Below are positions 9,298 through 18,168 of a DNA stretch of 24,948 bases, piece after piece. The position numbers and the translations under genes are program-made. The stretch comes from CBDDRG01 sp965232975 (GTDB taxonomy: Bacteria > Pseudomonadota > Gammaproteobacteria > Pseudomonadales > Porticoccaceae), in contig CBDDRG010000031.1 of assembly GCA_965232975.1 (NCBI GenBank), positions 1-24,948 of the forward strand. The letters are read 5' to 3'. Under the pieces are notes generated by a model. That model saw only the letters and a program-made list of their open reading frames with translations, did not search any database and was not told where the DNA came from. Within the stretch, counting starts at the first letter, position 1, and each line of letters begins with the position of its first letter.

Positions 9298-9705
9298 CGC
9301 TGTCTCCGTTCATCACCCGCCTGCCGAGACCCTTTGCCGCGGAACCCGATGGGGTCGGACGCGCCCAGGGCTCTGCGACTGCGGCGCCGCCGCTGGTATG
9401 CTGCCCCGGTGCGCCCCGGTGCGCCCCGGCGCGCTCCGGACACACCGCGGTCATGGTAGGGGCAAAGCAAGTTGCACGCCAGCCACGAGCCGAGGCCAAT
9501 TGCAGCCGGCGCACCATAAAACCCTGAACGCATGGCGAAGATGCCGGTCTTTGGCAGAGTCTGGCCGGATCCGGCGGCAACGGACTGGCGTCGATATTGC
9601 GTGCCGCCCCGTGCGTCGCGGTATTTTCCCCGCTGCCACCGGGCCGGCGACTACCGGCAACCATGCGCCCAACGACAATTCCAACCAAGGACCTTCACGC
9701 CCCCC
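9298..9705. other. 408-bp gap between divergent genes
   Basis: The gap separates the ATP-grasp gene (minus) from the acetolactate synthase-type gene (plus). It should hold promoters for both, but I see no convincing -35/-10 pair on either strand. Its only obvious structure is the 10-bp GC-rich tandem repeat at 9404-9433. The reading frame of the acetolactate synthase-type gene is open across 9532-9705, but that upstream stretch has no family similarity. Confidence 0.5.
9404..9433. repeat. Three-copy 10-bp GC-rich tandem repeat
   Basis: CCCCGGTGCG occurs at 9404-9413 and 9414-9423, followed by CCCCGGCGCG at 9424-9433 and a more decayed fourth unit, CTCCGGACAC. It lies in non-coding DNA between divergent genes. 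It is probably a replication-slippage repeat; no function is claimed. Confidence 0.75.
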
Positions 9706-11358
<1,653 letters not shown>

Positions 11359-11429
11359 CGCGACGGGCGCTGGCAGCGCTAGATCGACGCTGGTGGGGGA
11401 TTTTTGGCGCGGGGGGAGCGTAAACAAGG

Positions 11430-11454
11430 AAAAGGCCGCGAAACGCGGCCTTTT
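11430..11454. terminator. Bidirectional intrinsic terminator
   Basis: A perfect 11-bp inverted repeat, AAAAGGCCGCG / CGCGGCCTTTT, with a 3-base AAA loop. It has A-runs on one side and T-runs on the other, so it can work in both directions. It sits between the convergent acetolactate synthase-type gene (plus) and pilin gene (minus). Confidence 0.88.
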
Positions 11455-11485
11455 CTACGGCTCTACTACGGGGGTAACCGGGGGA

Positions 11486-11986
11486 TTAACCGCGACAGGA
11501 GCCGGGCAGGTACTTGGCGAGCACAGTGGTTACGACTGTGCTGTCGCCTATCGCGGCGCGATTGCCGCAAACCCAATGATCGATCTGGGTGCCAACTGCC
11601 GGTGCGCCACCACCATCGGCCACAGGAACCAGACTGACGGTGTCGCCGTCAACGTCGGCGTCGAGATTTCGGACGGTGACGACGATTCCACCTGCTACAT
11701 CAGTGGCGACACTCGCAACATACTTGGAAGGGGTGGTCGCCTCACAACCCCAGGCGTTGGCCGCTGGCAGCGCGGTAGCAGATTGATAGACCTCCGAAAC
11801 GGTCGTGCGACACTGGCTGGCGGCCAATACCACTTCGGACATTTTCGCCTTGACCGTGTAGTCCTTGTAGGCCGGCAGCGCCACGGCGGCCAGAATGCCG
11901 ATGATGGCCACGACGATCATCAGTTCGATCAATGTGAAGCCGCCCTGGTTGGCGTGGGTGCGGGCTTGTTGGCGAGCGTGGCGCAT
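11486..11986 (-). CDS. Type IV major pilin-like prepilin (PilA/PilE family)
   Basis: The 166-residue precursor has a 16-residue basic leader ending in Gly-Gly and the class III signal GGFTLIELMIVVAIIGILA. Prepilin peptidase should cut after G16 and methylate F17; the Glu at mature position 5 is present. The hydrophobic helix continues to about residue 40 (VALPAYKDYTVKAK). The globular part contains four cysteines, two of which (CGNRAAIG...PGSC) would close a C-terminal disulphide loop as in PilA pilins. The mature length of about 150 is typical of a major pilin. The start has an excellent ribosome site, AAGGAG (11994-11999), 7 bp upstream. A sigma-54 promoter lies about 60-75 bp upstream, as is usual for pilA. 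No assembly genes are nearby. A minor pilin is possible but less likely. Confidence 0.92.
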   Translation of the reverse strand: MRHARQQARTHANQGGFTLIELMIVVAIIGILAAVALPAYKDYTVKAKMSEVVLAASQCRTTVSEVYQSATALPAANAWGCEATTPSKYVASVATDVAGGIVVTVRNLDADVDGDTVSLVPVADGGGAPAVGTQIDHWVCGNRAAIGDSTVVTTVLAKYLPGSCRG

Positions 11987-12044
11987 AAAGATTCTCCTTG
12001 AGGTGGTTAACGCGCACTGTCCTGTTAACTTGCACTATCCCCAA

Positions 12045-12060
12045 AGCAGTTTGCGTGCCA
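12045..12060 (-). promoter_or_regulatory. Sigma-54 (RpoN) promoter of the pilin gene
   Basis: Read on the minus strand, the sequence is TGGCACG-CAAA-CTGCT against the consensus TGGCACG-N4-TTGCW. The essential GG and GC dinucleotides are exactly 10 bases apart. Transcription would begin near 12034, giving a leader of about 48 nt before the pilin ATG at 11986. The AT-rich 12080-12120 stretch just upstream could hold activator sites; pilA genes of this type are usually activated by PilR. Confidence 0.82.
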
Positions 12061-12192
12061 CAGTTGGCGCCGGCGCCGGCTTATAAAGACTTGATCCTTT
12101 ATTATCAAACAGTTAAATGGCCTGATCCCGTCGCGCCAGCGCGCCCGTGCGCCGCGCAGCGGTGGCACCCAGGCGCCGGAACCGTCAGCTAC

Positions 12193-12207
12193 TGACAAAC
12201 ATTGTCA
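12193..12207. promoter_or_regulatory. Palindrome, possible operator
   Basis: TGACAA-ACA-TTGTCA is a perfect 6+6 inverted repeat with a 3-base centre, in the gap between the divergent pilin and AcoX-like genes, about 117 bp before the AcoX-like ATG. Its size and symmetry suit a dimeric repressor site. No regulator gene is adjacent, so this is tentative. Confidence 0.35.
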
Positions 12208-12323
12208 CTCTCGGCCCTGGGCGGCCCGCCCGCGGCCAGGCGACCGGCGCCGCCCGCGGCAGCCTATACTGGCGGCGGCGGATATTTGCCGATTACCGAC
12301 ATCTGAATAGAGGAAACCGAGTG

Positions 12324-13370
12324 ATGGACATGGGCAGCGTCGGCGTCATCGTCAACCCAATGTCGGGCCGGGACTGCCGCCGCCTCACCGCGCGCGCCGA
12401 TACGGTCAGCCATGAGAGCAAGCGCAACCAGATCGCGCGCATCGTGGTCGCCGCGGTGGCGGCGGGCTGCACGCGCATTCTGGTGCCCTGGGAGCCGCGG
12501 CGGATCGCGGTGAGCGCGGTCGAGCACCTGGGCATCGGCGCCGCCATCGAGGAGATCCGCGTGCCCATCACCCACAGCGCCGAGGACACCCGCCAGACCG
12601 CGCTCGCGATGCGCGAGCGCGGTTGCTCGGTGCTGGTGGTGCTGGGCGGCGACGGCACCAGCCGCATCGTCGCCAAGGCCTGGCGGGATGCGGTGCTGAT
12701 GCCGGTCTCCACCGGCACCAACAATGTGTTCCCGCTCACTATCGAACCGACGCTGGCGGGCATGGCGGCGGGGCTCGTGGCGAGCGGGCGGATCGACCTG
12801 CACCAGGCCGCGCGCCGCGCGAAAGTGGTGGAGGTCGAGATCGACGGCGAGGCCCCCGACCTGGCGCTGATCGACGCGCTGTGGCTGGTGGGCGATCGCC
12901 TGGGCAACCTGGGCCCGTTCGAGCCGAGCCACATGAACCGGCTGGTGCTGACCCGCGCCGAGCCCGCCGCGGTCGGCCTGTCGCCGTTGGGCGGCCTGCT
13001 GTGCCCGGCGGGGGCGGGCGATGAGTTTGGCGTCCGCGTCGATTTTTGCCGCCACGCGGAGGGCGGCCAGGTGTTGCTGGCGCCGGTGTCGCCGGGGCTG
13101 TTTCGCTCCACCCACATTCGCGCGGCGGCGCCGCTGCCCCTGGGGCAGGCGGTCGCGGTGACCGGCGGGGGCATTCTGGCGTTCGACGGCGACCGCGAGC
13201 GGCAACTCGCGCCGGGCCAGACGGCGCGGCTGACGGTGACCCGCAGCGGCCCCTGGGTGATCGACCCGCGCCAAACGCTGACGCTGGCCGCGCAGCACAA
13301 GGCCATGGTCGGCCTGCCCCACTGGACGGATCCGTTCGACGACGAAACCGCGCACGGCGGCTGCTGTTGA
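12324..13370 (+). CDS. ATP-NAD kinase-like protein, AcoX-like
   Basis: The 348-residue product opens with MGSVGVIVNPMSGRD, the usual start of NAD/diacylglycerol kinase folds. It carries the ATP-binding GGDGT at 108-112 and TGTNNVFP at 130-137. The family includes NAD kinases and AcoX, a protein of unknown reaction encoded in acetoin-breakdown operons. The overall pattern, with an ordered DSAxDTR-like segment (HSAEDTRQTA) and a C-terminal beta region, fits AcoX-like proteins better than housekeeping NAD kinase. AGAGGAA (12309-12315) serves as ribosome site; a GTG at 12321 directly before the ATG is an equally possible start. It is convergent with the downstream phosphatidyltransferase gene, 8 bp away. 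A link to the acetolactate synthase-type gene 1 kb upstream (acetoin metabolism) is speculation. Confidence 0.8.
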   Translation: MDMGSVGVIVNPMSGRDCRRLTARADTVSHESKRNQIARIVVAAVAAGCTRILVPWEPRRIAVSAVEHLGIGAAIEEIRVPITHSAEDTRQTALAMRERGCSVLVVLGGDGTSRIVAKAWRDAVLMPVSTGTNNVFPLTIEPTLAGMAAGLVASGRIDLHQAARRAKVVEVEIDGEAPDLALIDALWLVGDRLGNLGPFEPSHMNRLVLTRAEPAAVGLSPLGGLLCPAGAGDEFGVRVDFCRHAEGGQVLLAPVSPGLFRSTHIRAAAPLPLGQAVAVTGGGILAFDGDRERQLAPGQTARLTVTRSGPWVIDPRQTLTLAAQHKAMVGLPHWTDPFDDETAHGGCC

Positions 13371-13378
13371 GGTTGCCG

Positions 13379-14035
13379 CTACGGTGGCGGTGGAGGGTCC
13401 TCGCCGCGCCGGCGGTTGCGCCGGCGCGCGCGCCGATCGCTGCGGCGCTGGCGCAGCAGCTCGCGCTGGCGGCGCACCAGCTCCCGGGCGTGGAACAGGG
13501 TCGGCACATCGGGGCGGGTGCGCTTGAGCGTGAAGGTGATGATGACCTCCTCCAACGCCACCCAGATGTGGAAGACCACCACCAGCCGAAACAGCAGCGA
13601 GATATCGAACAGAACCAGCAGAAAGTACGCCGGCGCCATCAGCACGGCGGCGATTTTTGCCGCCCAGGTGTGGTAGCGCGGCAGCTCCCGAAACTTGACC
13701 AGACTGGTCGCGGTGGGCACCAGGTGGGACAGAATGGCAAAGCCGAGAAACCACTTCTCGCGCGCGAAAATGTCCGGCCACAGCCACAGCAGCGCCACCA
13801 CCATGGTGCCGTAGATGAACAGATCTCCCCAACTGTCGAGTTTGGCGCCGAGCGCACTGGCCTGGTTCAGACGCCGGGCGAGGTAGCCATCGGCCGCGTC
13901 GGTGGCCAGCGCAAACACCAGCACCGCCAGAAAAACATGGTGCTGGTCATGGGCCGCCAGCCACAGCAGCACCGGCGCCAACAGCAGGCGCAAGCCGCTG
14001 AGCGCGTTGGGCAGGTTCAGGTCATTGCGGGTCAT
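13379..14035 (-). CDS. CDP-alcohol phosphatidyltransferase family protein
   Basis: The 218-residue inner-membrane protein carries the complete CDP-alcohol phosphatidyltransferase signature D46-x2-D49-G50-x2-A53-R54-x8-G63-x3-D67-x3-D71. These residues bind the metal and CDP-linked lipid and drive transfer of a phosphatidyl group to an alcohol. Several hydrophobic stretches (about 18-28, 34-45, 73-87, 95-105, 120-160) fit a multi-span protein. The acceptor (glycerol-3-phosphate, inositol or other) cannot be told from sequence alone. The last 40 residues are very rich in Arg and end in five prolines, unusual for the family and probably cytoplasmic. The gene stands alone, convergent with the AcoX-like gene and divergent from htpX. 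Confidence 0.88.
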   Translation of the reverse strand: MTRNDLNLPNALSGLRLLLAPVLLWLAAHDQHHVFLAVLVFALATDAADGYLARRLNQASALGAKLDSWGDLFIYGTMVVALLWLWPDIFAREKWFLGFAILSHLVPTATSLVKFRELPRYHTWAAKIAAVLMAPAYFLLVLFDISLLFRLVVVFHIWVALEEVIITFTLKRTRPDVPTLFHARELVRRQRELLRQRRSDRRARRRNRRRGEDPPPPP

Positions 14036-14163
14036 CGGCAGGGCCGGCGGACATCGGGGGCGGTGACACGGGTGGCGGGCAGACCGGAATTCTAGCCCAG
14101 TTCGGGCCGGCGTTCGCCACCGCGGCCGGCCGGCGAGAGCCGGCTGTGCGATACTGGCCGGGG

Positions 14164-14192
14164 TTGAATTTTTGCCATCGCCCCCCGATCTA
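14164..14192 (+). promoter_or_regulatory. Possible sigma-32 (heat-shock) promoter of htpX
   Basis: GGGTTGAA (TTGAA at 14164-14168) resembles the -35 element CTTGAA. After about 14 bases, CCCCGATCT (14183-14191) resembles the -10 element CCCCATNT with one extra base. It lies about 50 bp before the htpX start, and htpX is a known heat-shock gene in E. coli. Confidence 0.42.
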
Positions 14193-14239
14193 GGCTGCGT
14201 GCGGCAGTTGCAGACATCACGTCAATAGCGGAGGTTCCC

Positions 14240-15130
14240 GTGTTGCGCATCGCGTTATTCCTCGCCACCAACATTGCGATCATGGTGCTCGTCACCATCA
14301 TTTTTAACGTGCTCGGGCTGGAGCAGTATCTCGCCGCCCAGGGCGTGCACACCAATTTGACCTCGCTGCTGGTGGTCTCCGCGGTATTCGGCTTTGCCGG
14401 GTCGTTCATCTCGCTGCTGATGTCCAAGTTCATGGCGAAGGCGAGCACCCGCACCCGCCTGATCACCGAACCGGGCGATGCCCATGAGCGCTGGCTGCTG
14501 GATACCGTCGCCCAGCTCGCCCGCAAGGCCGATATCGGCATGCCCGAGGTCGGCGTCTTTCCCATGGAGCAAGCCAACGCCTTCGCCACCGGCTGGAACA
14601 AGAATGCCGCGCTGGTGGCGGTCAGCGAGGGCCTGCTGCACCGCTTCGACAAAGAGGAAATTCGGGCGGTGCTCGCCCACGAGATCGGCCATGTCGCCAA
14701 TGGCGACATGGTGACGCTGACCCTGGTGCAGGGAGTGCTGAACACCTTCGTGATGTTCTTCGCCCGCATCATCGGCTCGATCATCGACAAGGCGGTGTTC
14801 AAGAACGAACGCGGATCGGGCATCGGCTATTTCATGATCGTGATGGTCCTGCAAATCGCGCTGGGCGTGCTGGCGTCCATGGTGGTCATGGCGTTTTCGC
14901 GCTGGCGGGAATTCCGCGCCGATGCCGCCGGCGCCGAACTGGCCAGCCGCGGCGCGATGATCGCCGCGCTGCAGCGCCTGCGCCGCGAAAGCGAGGTCGA
15001 TACCCAGGAGCAGATGCCCGACTCCCTGGCCGCCTTCGGCATTACCCCCAGCAAGGGTGGCATCACCCGCCTGTTCCTGTCGCACCCGCCGCTGGCAGAG
15101 CGCATCGAGCGCCTGCGCCGGGGTTTGTAG
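14240..15130 (+). CDS. htpX: Membrane zinc metalloprotease HtpX
   Basis: The 296-residue product matches HtpX (M48 family), a quality-control protease of the inner membrane that degrades misfolded membrane proteins. Two N-terminal transmembrane helices (about 4-24 and 41-62) are followed by the zinc site H147-E148-I-G-H151 and a third ligand at E224 (WREFRADAAGAE). Two more hydrophobic segments (about 158-178 and 196-218) lie between them. The C-terminus carries the family motif FLSHPPLAERIERL. The start is GTG at 14240 with CGGAGG at 14229-14234, 5 bp upstream. A sigma-32-like promoter precedes it. A small Rieske gene follows after 20 bp and may be cotranscribed. Confidence 0.95.
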   Translation: MLRIALFLATNIAIMVLVTIIFNVLGLEQYLAAQGVHTNLTSLLVVSAVFGFAGSFISLLMSKFMAKASTRTRLITEPGDAHERWLLDTVAQLARKADIGMPEVGVFPMEQANAFATGWNKNAALVAVSEGLLHRFDKEEIRAVLAHEIGHVANGDMVTLTLVQGVLNTFVMFFARIIGSIIDKAVFKNERGSGIGYFMIVMVLQIALGVLASMVVMAFSRWREFRADAAGAELASRGAMIAALQRLRRESEVDTQEQMPDSLAAFGITPSKGGITRLFLSHPPLAERIERLRRGL

Positions 15131-15150
15131 CGGCGCGGAATCACTGGCGA

Positions 15151-15480
15151 ATGGCGCGGACGCGGCTGTGCCGGCTCGATGAATTGCCGGAGACCGGCTG
15201 CCGCGGCTTTAGCCTGGCCGGCGATCTGCACATCTTCGCGGTGCGCAAGGATGGGGCCGTCTACCTGTACCACAACCGCTGTCCGCACTTGGGGCTACAG
15301 TTGAACTGGGCGCCGGATCGCTTTCTCGATCGCGACCAGAACCACCTGCTGTGTTCCGCCCACGGCGCCCTGTTCGACATTGCCGACGGTTACTGCATCG
15401 CCGGCCCGTGCGCGGGGCGGTCGCTGACCGCACTTCGCCATCAGGTGGAGCAGGGCGCCATCTATCTGGAAACGACCTGA
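15151..15480 (+). CDS. Small Rieske [2Fe-2S] ferredoxin-like protein
   Basis: The 109-residue protein is essentially one Rieske domain. The two halves of the cluster site are complete: C44-P-H46-L-G and C68-S-A-H71-G, giving two Cys and two His ligands for a [2Fe-2S] cluster. Small cytoplasmic Rieske proteins of this type act as electron carriers for oxygenases or as subunits of reductases; the partner here is unknown. It follows htpX by 20 bp on the same strand and could share its transcript, though no functional link to proteolysis is evident. Confidence 0.88.
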   Translation: MARTRLCRLDELPETGCRGFSLAGDLHIFAVRKDGAVYLYHNRCPHLGLQLNWAPDRFLDRDQNHLLCSAHGALFDIADGYCIAGPCAGRSLTALRHQVEQGAIYLETT

Positions 15481-15629
15481 CTGCGGCACCGGGGCAACTG
15501 CGGCAAGCGCTCATAACGGTGATCCGCCGGCCCCCGGCCGGCGCCGGTTTTGGGCGCTACTTTTTGCCGGACGCCTAACCTACAATCGGCACCCGACCCG
15601 CGCGCTCCCGTCCCCCGCAAACAGTCGCC

Positions 15630-15671
15630 AGCACCTGACCACCAGCACTTAGCCACCAACACCTGACCACC
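15630..15671. repeat. Three-copy 14-bp tandem repeat
   Basis: Units are AGCACCTGACCACC (15630-15643), AGCACTTAGCCACC (15644-15657) and AACACCTGACCACC (15658-15671), followed by a weakly similar fourth unit that runs toward the ribosome site of the NTF2-like gene. They lie in a 215-bp non-coding gap. A -10-like TACAAT is at 15581-15586 without a good -35, so the repeat may lie in the 5' leader of the next gene. Confidence 0.75.
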
Positions 15672-15695
15672 AGTAATAAGCCAGAGGATCCCTGT

Positions 15696-16085
15696 ATGAG
15701 CAAAGTTGAAGATCATCTCGCCATCCGCGAACTCGCCGCCCGTTACAACCGCGCGTTCGACTACGGCAACCCCAAGGCCTGGGCCGAGTGTTTCGCCCCC
15801 GATGGCACCTTTGAAATGGGCGGCCGGGTGCTCGCCACGGGCAGCGACAATCTGCTCAAGTTCGCCGAAAAGAACATTCCCAAGATGAAGGTGAAGCACT
15901 GCACCACCGATGCCATCGTCGAAGTCAACGGCGACACCGGCGTTCACGACGCCTACCTCATTCTGGTGGACACCGGCGACAAGGTCAGCGTGACCAACTC
16001 CGGCCGCTATCTCGATAAAGTCGTCAAAATCAACGGCGCCTGGAAGTTTCAGCAGCGCATCGTCGATATCGACGGCAAGATGTAA
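15696..16085 (+). CDS. NTF2-like / SnoaL-like domain protein
   Basis: The 129-residue protein has the layout of a SnoaL/NTF2 cone fold: an N-terminal helix (EDHLAIRELAARYNRAFD), a loop with FAPDGTFEMGG, and C-terminal strands (HDAYLILVD, SGRYLDKVVKINGAWKFQQRIVDID). Members include isomerases, dehydratases and ligand-binding proteins; the reaction cannot be deduced. The ATG at 15696 follows AGAGGA (15683-15688) at a suitable distance. It ends 9 bp from the convergent sfsA stop. Confidence 0.82.
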   Translation: MSKVEDHLAIRELAARYNRAFDYGNPKAWAECFAPDGTFEMGGRVLATGSDNLLKFAEKNIPKMKVKHCTTDAIVEVNGDTGVHDAYLILVDTGDKVSVTNSGRYLDKVVKINGAWKFQQRIVDIDGKM

Positions 16086-16094
16086 CCTGTCACT

Positions 16095-16850
16095 TCACGG
16101 CGGGCCTGGGTGCGCGTCGGTGCGCGCCGCAGGCTCCGGTAGCGGCGGCAGCCAGAATTCGAGCCTGCGGTCGATCACAATCTCCCCGGCGCCGAGCCGG
16201 CAGCCATAGGCCAGCACTTCCACGCCGGCCGCGACGGCGCTGCGCAGCGTCCGCCCGTAGACCGGATCGATGTGATCGGCCGGCGCCACGCCGTCGACAC
16301 CGCTGAGCTGCACGCAAAACACCAACACCCCCCGGTGTCCCTGGGCGACGACGGCGCTCAGCTCCCGCAAGTGTTTGGTGCCGCGCGCGGTGACCGCATC
16401 GGGAAACAGGCCGCGCCCCGCCGCCTCCGCCAGGGTCAGGTTTTTGACTTCGACAAAGCATTTGCGCCCCGGACTCTCCAGCAGCAGATCGATGCGGCTG
16501 TTTTCGTCGCCGTAGCGCACCTCGGCGCGGCTGGTGGCGTAACCCTGTAGCTCGGCGATGGCGCCGCTGGCGATACCCTCATGGATCAAGCCGTTGGCCC
16601 GCGCCGTGTTGACGCCGGCCAGGTCGCCGGCAGCGGTGGTGACGATTTCGAGGGTGCCCGGCAACTTGCGCAGCGGGTTTTGCGCGCGCGCGAACCAGCA
16701 GGGCTGGCCGGGCGCGAGACAATTTTTCATCGACCCGGTGTTGGCGCAGTGGATGGTCAGGCCGCGGCCATCGGCAAGTTCGACATCGGCAAAAAAACGC
16801 TGGCGACGACGAAGAAAAATGGCCCGCTCGAGGGGCGGCGCAAACTTCAC
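16095..16850 (-). CDS. sfsA: DNA/RNA-binding nuclease family protein SfsA
   Basis: The 251-residue product matches SfsA, first described as sugar fermentation stimulation protein and carrying an N-terminal OB-like region and a PD-(D/E)XK-type nuclease core. Visible are HCANTGSM (34-41), NTARANGLIHEGI (81-93), and the core D121 (SRIDLLLE) with E134-V-K136 (CFVEVKNLTL). These fit the metal site of the nuclease fold; the physiological role is unresolved. Its start overlaps the aminotransferase stop by 4 bp (ATGA), so the two are probably translationally coupled. The sfsA-dksA neighbourhood is conserved in E. coli. The C-terminal tail of about 15 residues is longer than in the E. coli protein (234 residues). 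Confidence 0.95.
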   Translation of the reverse strand: MKFAPPLERAIFLRRRQRFFADVELADGRGLTIHCANTGSMKNCLAPGQPCWFARAQNPLRKLPGTLEIVTTAAGDLAGVNTARANGLIHEGIASGAIAELQGYATSRAEVRYGDENSRIDLLLESPGRKCFVEVKNLTLAEAAGRGLFPDAVTARGTKHLRELSAVVAQGHRGVLVFCVQLSGVDGVAPADHIDPVYGRTLRSAVAAGVEVLAYGCRLGAGEIVIDRRLEFWLPPLPEPAARTDAHPGPP

Positions 16851-18019
16851 GCCCCCGCCTTCAGTGCCCGGTACAGACGCTCCAGTGCGATTTCAAGACG
16901 GGGCAAGGGCGCGGTGTAGGCGAAGCGCACATGCCGACGCGCCAGGTGCTGGCCGAAATCCGTGCCCGGTGTGAGCGCGACGCCCGCGCGCGCCAACATG
17001 TCCCAGCACAGGGCCTCGCTGTCGTCGGCCAGGTTCTCGATGCCGGCGTAGACATAGAACGCCCCCGCCGGCAGGTGGGGAATACGGAACCCCAGTTCCC
17101 GCAGGGCGGGAACGAAAAAATCCCGCCGCCGCTGCAACTCCGCGCGTCGCGCCGCCATGATTGCCAGGGTCTCCGGCGCAAAGGCTGCCAGCGCGACGTG
17201 CTGGGCAATGCTGGGCGGCGAGATGAAAAAATTCTGCGCCATGATGGTCAGATAGGGCACAGCGGCAGCCGGCACCACCATCCAGCCCAGACGCCAACCG
17301 GTCATGCCGAAGTATTTGGAAAAGCTGTCGATCACGAAAGCGTCATCCGCCAGCTCTAAAATCGAGGTCGCGGGCTCGCCGTAAACCAGGCCGTGGTAGA
17401 TTTCGTCGGCGATCACGGCGCCGTCGCGGCTGCGGACGGCGTTGAGCAAATCGACCCAGGTGGCGCGCGGCGTGACGGCGCCGGTGGGGTTGCTCGGCGA
17501 GGCGAGGAGCAGCCCAACGGTGTTGTCCCGCCAATGGGTGGCGACCTGTTCCGCCTCCAGTTGGTAACCGTTAGCGGCGGTCACCGGCACCAGTTGCGGC
17601 ACCCCACCGGCGCGGCGCACGAAATTGGCGTTGCAGGGATAACCCGGGTCGGTCAGCAGCACGCCATCGCCCGGGTTGATCAGCAGATCGCAAATCATGC
17701 CGAGGGCGGCGCTGCTGCCGGTGGTGACCACGACTCGGGCGGGGGCGATGTCGATGCCATGGCGATGCCGATAAAACCCGGCGATGGCGGCGCGCAGTTC
17801 CGGGAGGCCGAGCGCCGGCGTGTAGCCGGTATTGTCGTCGGCGATGGCGCGCTGCGCAGCGGCGACCAGGGTCGGCGGCATGGCGAAGGTTGGTTCGCCG
17901 GTCTCCAGGCGCACGATGTCGCGCCCGCTGGCCTGTAGCGCCAGCGCCGCCTCCAGAAAATCGACCACCTTGAACGACGTCATCCGGGCCACGCGCCGGG
18001 CATACCTTGGACTTCTCAC
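16847..18019 (-). CDS. PLP-dependent aminotransferase class I/II
   Basis: From a GTG at 18019 the product has 390 residues, the usual length for fold-type I aminotransferases. Landmarks are LETGEPTF (38-45), TGYTPALGLPELR (64-76), LLASPSNPTG (171-180, cofactor Asn at 177), IADEIYHGL (D205, Y208) and the Schiff-base Lys in SFSKYFGMTGWRLGW (K235). The frame is open to 18163, but the upstream residues do not resemble the family. GGAGG (18024-18028) lies 4 bp before the GTG, which is why I prefer it; an ATG at 18049 is the alternative. An aminotransferase also adjoins dksA in Pseudomonas. Substrate unknown. Confidence 0.9.
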   Translation of the reverse strand: MRSPRYARRVARMTSFKVVDFLEAALALQASGRDIVRLETGEPTFAMPPTLVAAAQRAIADDNTGYTPALGLPELRAAIAGFYRHRHGIDIAPARVVVTTGSSAALGMICDLLINPGDGVLLTDPGYPCNANFVRRAGGVPQLVPVTAANGYQLEAEQVATHWRDNTVGLLLASPSNPTGAVTPRATWVDLLNAVRSRDGAVIADEIYHGLVYGEPATSILELADDAFVIDSFSKYFGMTGWRLGWMVVPAAAVPYLTIMAQNFFISPPSIAQHVALAAFAPETLAIMAARRAELQRRRDFFVPALRELGFRIPHLPAGAFYVYAGIENLADDSEALCWDMLARAGVALTPGTDFGQHLARRHVRFAYTAPLPRLEIALERLYRALKAGA

Positions 18020-18113
18020 CGCGCCTCCGCCATCGACTCGATGGCCCATTGTAGCCCCGCCAAGGAGCGGCTCGACCGGCGCCGGGCCCGGCCAAAAAGA
18101 CCGTCGAAAGGAC

Positions 18114-18142
18114 TTGCCAAATGCCACTGTTCCCTCTATAAA
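18114..18142 (+). promoter_or_regulatory. Sigma-70 promoter of dksA
   Basis: TTGCCA (18114-18119), a 17-bp spacer, and TATAAA (18137-18142) match five of six bases in each hexamer. Transcription would start near 18149, leaving a leader of only about 20-30 nt before dksA. Confidence 0.75.
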
Positions 18143-18168
18143 CGCCAGTCCTGAAAAACCCACACCGG

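Noticed and set aside
12066..12080. GC-rich palindromic run GGCGCCGGCGCCGGC as a REP-type element
   Set aside because: It is a single short run in a very GC-rich genome with no second copy nearby; not enough to call a repeat family.
12264..13832. A 522-codon minus-strand frame covering the AcoX-like gene and part of the phosphatidyltransferase gene
   Set aside because: It runs through two well-supported genes in the wrong frame and shows no protein motif.
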